DNA of 10,665 bases. Origin: JAAZFF01 sp964405775. Lineage in GTDB: Bacteria > Verrucomicrobiota > Kiritimatiellia > RFP12 > UBA3636. The notes beneath the pieces are model-generated. The model searched no databases, was not told where the DNA came from, and saw only the letters and a list, made by a program, of their open reading frames with translations. Positions 5,436-10,665 of this stretch are shown here, piece by piece. The stretch covers positions 1-10,665 of the forward strand of contig CAYOPG010000074.1 in the NCBI GenBank assembly GCA_964405775.1, given 5' to 3'. Every line of letters starts with the position of its first letter. Positions within the stretch are counted from its first letter, which is position 1. The position numbers and the translations under genes are program-made.

Positions 5436-7426
5436 AACAATGAACGTGCGGCCGCCACCACGTTTTCAGGCGTGAAGCCGAAGTGCTTTTCAAGGTCTTT
5501 GTATGAACCGGATTCACCGAACGTATCGAGAGAGACCGTGGCGCCTTGTGCGCCGACGTACTTAGCCCAGCCAAACGACGAGCCCGCCTCAACGGCCAGG
5601 CGCCTTGTGCAACGCGGATCGAGCACGCTGTCGCGGTACGCCTTGGATTGCCTTTCGAACAGTTCCCAAGAGGGCATGTTCACCACGCGGACATTGACAC
5701 CCGCAAGTTGTTCGGCGGCCTTCATTGCCAGCGACACCTCGGAGCCAGAGGCGATGATAATCAGATCCGGCGTCCCGTTTCCGCTTTGCATGATGGTGTA
5801 AGCGCCTTTTTCGAGCATCGATGCCGCGGGGTATTTCGAGCGGTCGATAATCGGCAGGTTCTGGCGTGTCAGCATAATCGCGGTCGGGCCGTTGGTGTTA
5901 CGGAGGGCGGCGAGCCATGCGGCGCCAGTCTCGGTGGGATCCGCGGGGCGGATGAGCGTCATGTTCGGCATCGCGCGCAATGACGCGAGGTGCTCGACGG
6001 GCTCGTGCGTCGGACCATCTTCGCCCACATAGAATGAGTCGTGTGTGAAGACGTAGATTGCGGGTATTTTCGAAATCGCCGCAACTCGCATGCACGGGCG
6101 CATGTAGTCGGAGAACACGAAGAAAGTCGACGAGAACACGCGGAGGCCGCCGTATGCGATCAAGCCGTTTTGGATGGCGGCCATTGCCAGTTCGCGCACG
6201 CCGAACTGGAAGTTGCGGCCCGAGAAATCGTTTGTCGCGATCGCGGGAGAGCCTTCGATCCACGTTTTCGTGCTGGGCGAAAGGTCGGCAGAACCGCCCA
6301 CGATGTTGGGGATATTTTTGCTTAGAGCCTGTATGACCGTGCCGGAAGCGGCGCGAGTGGCGACTTCTTTTTCAAAAGCGGGCAGGATGTTCTCAAGCCC
6401 CTCTGGTAGCGAGCCGCTGAAATACGCTTTCCACTTCGCCGCAGACTCGGGGTTGGAAAGTACCTTCTCTTTATGTATGCGCTTCCATGCGGTAGAGAGG
6501 CGGCGAGTTGCCTTGTGGCGCTTTTCGAAGATTTCATACACCTTTTCAGGGGCGTAGAAGTCTGTGTCGGTTGGCAGACCGAGCGCTTCTTTTGTGAGTT
6601 TGACCTCGTCTGCCCCGAGCGGTTCTCCGTGCGCTTTGGCGGAGCCGGCGCGGTTGGGGCTGCCTTTGCCGATCGTGGTTTTGCAGATTATCAGGGTGGG
6701 GGCGGTGTCCGCGTTGCGTTTGGCACGGCGGATTGCTTTGTCAATGGCTACTGGGTCGTGCCCGTCGATAGTCAGAGTCTTCCATCCGTACGCCTTGAAC
6801 CGGGCTCCCACGTCTTCCGTGAAAGTGACATCGGTGGAGCCTTCGATGGATATCTTGTTCGAGTCGTAGAATACGATCAGGCGGCCGAGTTTAAGGTGCC
6901 CGGCGAGGGAGCAGGCTTCGTGGCTGATGCCTTCCATCATATCGCCGTCGCCGCAGAAGACATAAGTGAAGTTATTGAACAGTTCGCAGTCGGCGGTGTT
7001 GAAACGCTGGGCGAGCATTCTCTGCGCGATTGCCATTCCAACGGCGTTGGCGAGACCCTGGCCGAGCGGTCCGGTTGTTGTTTCGATGCCGATTGCGTGA
7101 TCCTTCTCCGGGTGTCCGGCGGTTTTGGAGCCTAACTGCCGAAATTTCACGAGGTCGTCGATTGAGACAGAGAATCCCGAGAGGTGCAGCAATGAATACA
7201 GCAGCATCGAGCCGTGGCCTCCCGAGAGTACGAATCTGTCGCGGTTAGGCCATTCGGGGTTGGCGGACGTTGTGTTGAGGTGTTTTAGCCAGAGCACGGA
7301 GGCTACGTCTGCCATGCCCATTGGCAGGCCGGGGTGGCCGGAGTTGGCTTTTTGGACGCCGTCCATTGACAAGCCACGTATTATATTGGCTGCAAACAGA
7401 TATTCCTCGTTGGTGAAGCTGCGCAT
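5432..7426 (-). CDS. tkt: Transketolase
   Basis: The 664-residue protein is a full-length transketolase. This thiamine-diphosphate enzyme moves two-carbon ketol units between sugar phosphates in the pentose phosphate pathway. It shows SGHPGLPMGMAD near 29-40, GGHGSMLLYSLLH (69-81), TTTGPLGQGLANAVGMA (117-133), the cofactor motif GDGDMMEG (159-166), and further on the pyrimidine-domain motifs FGVREL with the catalytic Glu412, THDSF (461-465) and GEDGPTHEP (468-476) carrying substrate-binding His residues. A C-terminal transketolase domain follows. The ATG at 7426 has AAAGG about ten bases upstream and a predicted promoter at 7496-7524. It is the first gene of the operon, ending in an ATGA overlap with the ABC ATPase. 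All expected active-site motifs are present, so normal activity is likely. Confidence 0.97.
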   Translation of the reverse strand: MRSFTNEEYLFAANIIRGLSMDGVQKANSGHPGLPMGMADVASVLWLKHLNTTSANPEWPNRDRFVLSGGHGSMLLYSLLHLSGFSVSIDDLVKFRQLGSKTAGHPEKDHAIGIETTTGPLGQGLANAVGMAIAQRMLAQRFNTADCELFNNFTYVFCGDGDMMEGISHEACSLAGHLKLGRLIVFYDSNKISIEGSTDVTFTEDVGARFKAYGWKTLTIDGHDPVAIDKAIRRAKRNADTAPTLIICKTTIGKGSPNRAGSAKAHGEPLGADEVKLTKEALGLPTDTDFYAPEKVYEIFEKRHKATRRLSTAWKRIHKEKVLSNPESAAKWKAYFSGSLPEGLENILPAFEKEVATRAASGTVIQALSKNIPNIVGGSADLSPSTKTWIEGSPAIATNDFSGRNFQFGVRELAMAAIQNGLIAYGGLRVFSSTFFVFSDYMRPCMRVAAISKIPAIYVFTHDSFYVGEDGPTHEPVEHLASLRAMPNMTLIRPADPTETGAAWLAALRNTNGPTAIMLTRQNLPIIDRSKYPAASMLEKGAYTIMQSGNGTPDLIIIASGSEVSLAMKAAEQLAGVNVRVVNMPSWELFERQSKAYRDSVLDPRCTRRLAVEAGSSFGWAKYVGAQGATVSLDTFGESGSYKDLEKHFGFTPENVVAAARSLL

Positions 7427-7495
7427 TGTGCTGATGCCTTTCGTTTATTCTTGATTGCGTGGAAACGTGTTGATTTGTTGTTTTTCTTGACTGGG

Positions 7496-7524
7496 AAAAT
7501 AGCAGGAAAGAAGTATAAAGTCAA
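7496..7524 (-). promoter_or_regulatory. Sigma-70 promoter of the transketolase operon
   Basis: On the minus strand TTGACT (7524-7519) and TATTTT (7501-7496) are 17 bases apart, matching 5 of 6 and 4 of 6 consensus positions. Transcription would start near 7489, giving an A-rich leader of about 62 bases. That leader contains two near-identical stretches, TCAAGAAAAAC (7490-7480) and TCAAGAATAAAC (7454-7443). Confidence 0.5.
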
Positions 7525-7570
7525 TTATCAAGCAGTTCTTAAGGGGTTATCTTACCGTTTGTTTCCGGTT

Positions 7571-7590
7571 TAACGCCAAATTATTCGTTA
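7571..7590. promoter_or_regulatory. Candidate operator dyad between divergent promoters
   Basis: TAACG (7571-7575) and CGTTA (7586-7590) form an inverted repeat with a ten-base centre, a spacing that would suit a dimeric helix-turn-helix regulator. It sits between the tkt and iclR-type promoters, so a bound regulator could affect both. Arms are only five bases and chance occurrence is possible. Confidence 0.25.
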
Positions 7591-7616
7591 GGTATCCCGA
7601 TTTATGAAATTAGAAC

Positions 7617-7645
7617 TTGACTTATTCCACATAATAGAATATAGT
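7617..7645 (+). promoter_or_regulatory. Sigma-70 promoter of the IclR/Fe-S protein operon
   Basis: TTGACT (7617-7622) and TATAGT (7640-7645) are separated by 17 bases, each matching 5 of 6 consensus positions. Transcription would start near 7652, only about 18 bases before the GTG at 7670. The in-frame ATG at 7604 lies upstream of this promoter, which argues against it as the start of the regulator. Confidence 0.6.
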
Positions 7646-7669
7646 TGCGCTTGTTTTTGGGGTACTATA

Positions 7670-8401
7670 GTGAATAAGACTCTTTCCAACGGCTTTAAAT
7701 TGCTGGAGATGCTTTCAGAGGACGGCGGCGCGTACTCTGTCAAAGAGCTTTCGTCTATGGCGGGGCTGCCTTCAAGCAACATTTGCCGTCTTTTGAAGAC
7801 TCTTGTGCAGACCGGATATTTGGAACAGAATCCAAAAGATCGAAAATATCGCGTAAGCCTAAAGCTCCTGCAGCTTTCTCATGCGCGCCTCAAGAAGCTT
7901 GATTTGAGGCGTCTCGGCCATCCCTTTGCCGCACAGTTGGCAGAAGAGCTAAAAGCTTCGGTTTTCCTTTCCGCCCCATGCAAGTCGCGCTCCATCGTGG
8001 TGGATGTGGTGTGGCCGCAGGAAGTCGTGGGAGATCCAGTGCTTGTGGTTGGCCAGGTTCATTCAGTGAGCCACAGTGCGTGCGGAAAAATTTGCGCAGC
8101 CTTCGCCCCGCCCGAGGAAATGCAACTTGTGGAGGCCGCTGTGGCGGCGGAAAATCCCGAAGATCCGCCGGAAAAATGGATGCGGGAATTCGCGCGCATC
8201 CGGAAAGATCGCTTTGCTGTGCGCCGAGAGAACGAGATACTTGCGGTCGGTGCCCCGCTCTTTCGGGCAAAGGGGATTTTTGCGGGTGCAATCGGTGTTT
8301 TTTTCCCGGGAGGTTCCGAACCGTCGACGGAGCTGGAGCATGCGGTTCGGCGTACGGCAAACGCGATTTCATTTTCATTGGGACACCCTTATTCAGATTG
8401 A
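7670..8401 (+). CDS. IclR-family transcriptional regulator
   Basis: The 243-residue protein has the two-domain layout of IclR regulators: an N-terminal winged helix-turn-helix (about 2-62; TLSNGFKLLEML, then YSVKELSSMAGLPSSNICRLLKTL and GYLEQ) and a C-terminal ligand-binding domain (about 75-240) with GQVHSVSHSACGKICAAF at the usual effector-pocket position. IclR proteins bind DNA as dimers or tetramers and respond to small metabolites, often controlling neighbouring catabolic genes. I chose GTG at 7670: family similarity begins right after it and a strong promoter lies 25-53 bases upstream. The in-frame ATG at 7604 would add 22 residues with no family resemblance. A weak GGGG lies seven bases before the GTG. 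The stop is 28 bases before the first Fe-S protein gene, so they probably share a transcript. The effector is unknown. Confidence 0.9.
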   Translation: MNKTLSNGFKLLEMLSEDGGAYSVKELSSMAGLPSSNICRLLKTLVQTGYLEQNPKDRKYRVSLKLLQLSHARLKKLDLRRLGHPFAAQLAEELKASVFLSAPCKSRSIVVDVVWPQEVVGDPVLVVGQVHSVSHSACGKICAAFAPPEEMQLVEAAVAAENPEDPPEKWMREFARIRKDRFAVRRENEILAVGAPLFRAKGIFAGAIGVFFPGGSEPSTELEHAVRRTANAISFSLGHPYSD

Positions 8402-8429
8402 ACCCTACAACTAAGGAGATTCGGAAAAC

Positions 8430-9218
8430 ATGGATGCAAAGACGCTTAAAGAAGCAGCGCGCCGGGCAGGCGCCGAACTGGTGGGGATTGCCCCCGCCCC
8501 GAGCTGGGAGAAATGGCAGGGAAGCGCGAACCCTCGCAATATTCAACCTATGTGCCAATCGGTTATAGTTCTGGGGCGCAGCATCGTGCGAGGCGCGTTG
8601 CGCGGGGTGGAGGAGGGAACTAATTTCGGCAGCACTTACCATGATTATGGAAAGAATTGGAACGAGAGGACATTCCTTATCCGAACAATACATCAGGTCG
8701 CCCACGCTCTTGAGAACGCCGGCGCCGAGGCTGTGCCGCTACTCGGCGGTGGCGCGGGGCTAGACACCAAGGCGCTTGCGCGCGAGGCTGGGCTGGGATC
8801 CGTGGGCAAGGGCGGCTTTTTCCTGACACGGGAGTTCGGTCATCGTCAGCGCTTCGGGCTGGTTCTTACCGACCTGGCTCTGGAAGGCGACAAACCTGAC
8901 GACGTCGATTTTTGCAACGGCTGCGACGCCTGCCTAAAAGCGTGTCCGCTCTCTGCCTTGACGTTCTCGGATGAAGGACTTTTTTCACTTAACACACAGA
9001 TATGCGGCGTGTGCCAGAACGGTAAGTTCGATGGCGATGCGCTCGCTTATGAACGCATCGACAGAGTCGCCGCCGCCTGCGGCCGCGCCTGCATGGTGGC
9101 GCTTGAAGACAAAATTGGCAACAAGTTCCACGAAGCGTTCAGGAAACGTTCGGTCTGGACGCGCGACCTGAATGGGCGAGTCTCGCTGCACCCGACCGTT
9201 GCGAAAGGAGATAAGTAA
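8430..9218 (+). CDS. QueG-like [4Fe-4S] protein, first tandem copy
   Basis: This 262-residue protein resembles the core of epoxyqueuosine reductase (QueG) and the wider reductive-dehalogenase-like group: an N-terminal domain, then a GLG-x-x-GK segment (121-127) and FGLVLTDLALE (142-152), then a two-cluster ferredoxin part. Eight cysteines are spaced for two [4Fe-4S] clusters: 162, 165, 168 and 172 (CxxCxxCxxxCP), then 192, 195, 217 and 221 (CGVCQNG and ACGRAC). The second set differs from the QueG pattern CxxCxxxCPWN. It is much shorter than QueG and lacks the C-terminal HEAT-like repeats, so it is probably not the tRNA-modifying enzyme. AAGGAG lies 11 bases before the ATG. It follows the IclR regulator by 28 bases and precedes its paralogue by two. 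A role in electron transfer or corrinoid-linked reduction is possible but unproven. Confidence 0.85.
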   Translation: MDAKTLKEAARRAGAELVGIAPAPSWEKWQGSANPRNIQPMCQSVIVLGRSIVRGALRGVEEGTNFGSTYHDYGKNWNERTFLIRTIHQVAHALENAGAEAVPLLGGGAGLDTKALAREAGLGSVGKGGFFLTREFGHRQRFGLVLTDLALEGDKPDDVDFCNGCDACLKACPLSALTFSDEGLFSLNTQICGVCQNGKFDGDALAYERIDRVAAACGRACMVALEDKIGNKFHEAFRKRSVWTRDLNGRVSLHPTVAKGDK

Positions 9219-9220
9219 CA

Positions 9221-10081
9221 ATGACATCCAAAGAAATCAAAAACGCCGCGCGCGAATTCGGGGCGGATATTGTGGGGATTGCTTCGACGGAATCTTTGCG
9301 CTACCTGCCGGCTGAGGAGAATCCTTTGTCAATATTTCCGCAGGCAAAGGCGGTAATCGTGATCGCCCGCAAAATACTGCGTGGAACGTTGCGTGGAATC
9401 GAGCAAGGAACGGATTTTGACAACTCCTTCCCGACATTCGGTTTCTACGGTCTTGAAGACAACTTTCTGGCCAAGACCACGTACGACATCACCATCTGGA
9501 TGGAGGCACGTGGGTTCGAGGCCGTTCCGCTTTTCGCGTACGACAGCCCGAACGGCCAGTCCATAGGCGTCCCTGTCGCTCCCGGCAAACCTGCGCCGAA
9601 CGTGATATTGAAGTACAGAACCGTGGCGCAGGCCGCCGGGCTGGGTGAGACTGGCCTGAACGGGCTGTTCCTGACACCCGAGTTCGGTCCTAGACAGCGT
9701 TTCGCGATGCTCTTGACCGATGCGGACGTCGAGGCGGACGCGCCGTTCGTGCCGCACATTTGCGACGACTGCGGAGCGTGCGCTGTCGCATGTCCGCTCG
9801 GCGCCTTGGATGCTCACAAGACTGAGCCCGCGGGATTCGCCAGTTTAGAGCGTCCGGTGGCTGAGCGCGACAACAACCTTTGCCTGCGCTGCAAAAACGG
9901 GGCGATCCAGACAAACGATGGACGCTTCAGGACCGTAGAGAGGGTAGGGGCTGCCTGCGGGCGCGCCTGTATATGCGCTCTTGAGAAACGAGGTGCCACT
10001 GAGGAGAGATTCTCAACCCCGTTCAGACAGTCGGAGCCTTGGGCTCGCGACTTTTTCGGCAACAAAATTTCAAAAAATTAA
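9221..10081 (+). CDS. QueG-like [4Fe-4S] protein, second tandem copy
   Basis: This 286-residue paralogue of the preceding gene keeps the same layout: ADIVGIA at the N-terminus, RGTLRGIEQGT (54-64), GFEAVP (98-103), AAGLGETGLNGLFL (138-151), FGPRQRFAMLLTDA (155-168), then eight cluster cysteines at 181, 184, 187, 191 and 221, 224, 246, 250. The second set again reads CxxCxNG followed by AACGRAC and ALE. Unlike the first copy it carries about 20 extra residues (106-127), including the proline-rich stretch VPVAPGKPAPNV, which the third copy shares in altered form. AAGGAG (9205-9210) lies within the end of the previous gene, ten bases before the ATG, and only two bases separate the genes, so translation is probably coupled. 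It is soluble, with no signal peptide or Tat motif, unlike respiratory reductive dehalogenases. The substrate is unknown. Confidence 0.86.
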   Translation: MTSKEIKNAAREFGADIVGIASTESLRYLPAEENPLSIFPQAKAVIVIARKILRGTLRGIEQGTDFDNSFPTFGFYGLEDNFLAKTTYDITIWMEARGFEAVPLFAYDSPNGQSIGVPVAPGKPAPNVILKYRTVAQAAGLGETGLNGLFLTPEFGPRQRFAMLLTDADVEADAPFVPHICDDCGACAVACPLGALDAHKTEPAGFASLERPVAERDNNLCLRCKNGAIQTNDGRFRTVERVGAACGRACICALEKRGATEERFSTPFRQSEPWARDFFGNKISKN

Positions 10082-10100
10082 TCGGCAGGAGAGACGAGTC

Positions 10101-10665
10101 ATGTCTGAAAATAAAAAACTAACATCCAGGATGCTGAAGGATCTCGCGAAGAAAATTGGTGGCTGCGGCGAGGGCGGCGAGATAGTGGGCGTGGCACCTA
10201 TCAGCCGATTTTCGGGAGCGCCTGAGCGGATGCATCCGCTCAACATATTTCCGGATTGCAAGTCGGTCATCTCAATTGTGATGCCCATACCTCGCAGCGC
10301 CTACCGCGGCGTCACCGAGGGCACGCATTGGAACAACTACACGTATTATTCCTACAACCGCCTCAACACGGTGTTTCGTCCGATCGTGACCGACGAGCTC
10401 TCCCGCTTCATTGAGGCGCATGGTTTCGAGGCGGTACCGGTTTATCCTGGCGTAGCGGAAATGTACCCTGAAAACCCGGATCCAGTGCCGGGGCGGCCCG
10501 TGCCCGACGTGAACATAAACGTACGCATAGCCGCTGTCGCCTGCGGGCTTGGGGAAATCGGGTGGTCCAAGGTGTTCCTGCATCCCGTCTTCGGGCCGCG
10601 TGTGCGTATTGGCAACATACTCACTGACGCGGAGTTGGAGGCGGATCCACTTATCAAGCCTGGAA
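10101..10665 (+). CDS. QueG-like protein, third tandem copy (3' end beyond window)
   Basis: A third paralogue starts at ATG 10101, with AGGAG (10087-10091) nine bases upstream and 19 bases after the second copy. The 188 residues in the window include GEIVGVAP (26-33), HPLNIFPDCKSV (45-56), YRGVTEGT (68-75), GFEAVPVYPG (108-117), a proline-rich VPGRPVPDV (129-137), CGLGEIGW (148-155), and FGPRVRIGNILTDAELEAD (164-182). It is closer to the second copy than to the first. The window ends just before the expected ferredoxin cysteines, so cluster content cannot be checked. Up to this point the frame is open and intact. Confidence 0.85.
   Translation, partial: MSENKKLTSRMLKDLAKKIGGCGEGGEIVGVAPISRFSGAPERMHPLNIFPDCKSVISIVMPIPRSAYRGVTEGTHWNNYTYYSYNRLNTVFRPIVTDELSRFIEAHGFEAVPVYPGVAEMYPENPDPVPGRPVPDVNINVRIAAVACGLGEIGWSKVFLHPVFGPRVRIGNILTDAELEADPLIKPG

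Noticed and set aside
6473..7135. Open frame of 220 codons on the plus strand within transketolase
   Set aside because: It lies wholly opposite conserved transketolase cofactor motifs and has no family resemblance or ribosome binding site.
7487..7519. TTGACT and TATAAA on the plus strand as a promoter for the regulator
   Set aside because: The spacer is 21 bases, too long for a sigma-70 promoter, and a better-spaced pair lies downstream at 7617-7645.
7604..7669. ATG 7604 as start of the IclR regulator
   Set aside because: It adds 22 residues unlike IclR N-termini and lies upstream of the best promoter; GTG 7670 fits both the family and the promoter.
7890..8705. Long open frame on the minus strand (271 codons) opposite the IclR gene and first Fe-S gene
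   Set aside because: It spans two genes with clear family motifs on the plus strand, and its translation is Arg/Pro/His-rich with no recognisable domain: a GC-driven shadow frame.
1..10665. CRISPR arrays, insertion sequences and transposase genes
   Set aside because: No regularly spaced repeats, terminal inverted repeats or transposase-like frames were seen on either strand.

Overview
The window looks like a chromosomal stretch from a moderately GC-rich bacterium. It uses ordinary sigma-70-type promoters and Shine-Dalgarno sites, carries a one-piece tmRNA gene, and has tightly packed operons. The gene content (an IclR regulator beside tandem QueG-like Fe-S proteins, a xylose-isomerase-like TIM-barrel protein, and an ABC-2 transporter resembling GldA/GldF) would fit a member of the Planctomycetes-Verrucomicrobia-Lentisphaerae group. 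That placement is a weak inference; no phylogenetic marker other than ssrA is present.

Left end (1-1698). A complete tmRNA gene (ssrA) lies on the minus strand at 3-349, with an encoded CCA end and a nine-codon tag, ANSELALAA. A 356-base divergent intergenic stretch follows. It holds a possible tmRNA promoter and a clearer plus-strand promoter with a perfect TATAAT and two palindromic operator candidates. That promoter drives a monocistronic sugar phosphate isomerase/epimerase-like protein (706-1698).

Middle (1729-7426, all minus strand). Six genes form one apparent operon, read right to left: transketolase, an ABC-2-type ATPase, an ABC-2-type permease, a BtuF/FepB-like substrate-binding protein, an amidohydrolase and a flavin-reductase-like protein. 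Each of the first four junctions is an ATGA stop/start overlap. The last junction has a 20-base gap and its own ribosome binding site. The operon therefore translationally links a core pentose-phosphate enzyme to a transporter of unusual composition and two catabolic-type enzymes.

Right end (7427-10665). An AT-rich divergent intergenic region carries back-to-back promoters. Rightward, a GTG-started IclR-family regulator is followed closely by three tandem paralogues of a QueG/reductive-dehalogenase-like protein with two [4Fe-4S] clusters. The third paralogue is cut by the window edge. These four genes probably form one operon, with the IclR protein a likely regulator of it and perhaps of the divergent transketolase operon.

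The most interesting points are the tandem short QueG-like proteins with a non-standard second cluster motif, the hybrid transporter whose ATPase has Asp in place of the catalytic Glu, and the chain of four ATGA couplings starting at transketolase.
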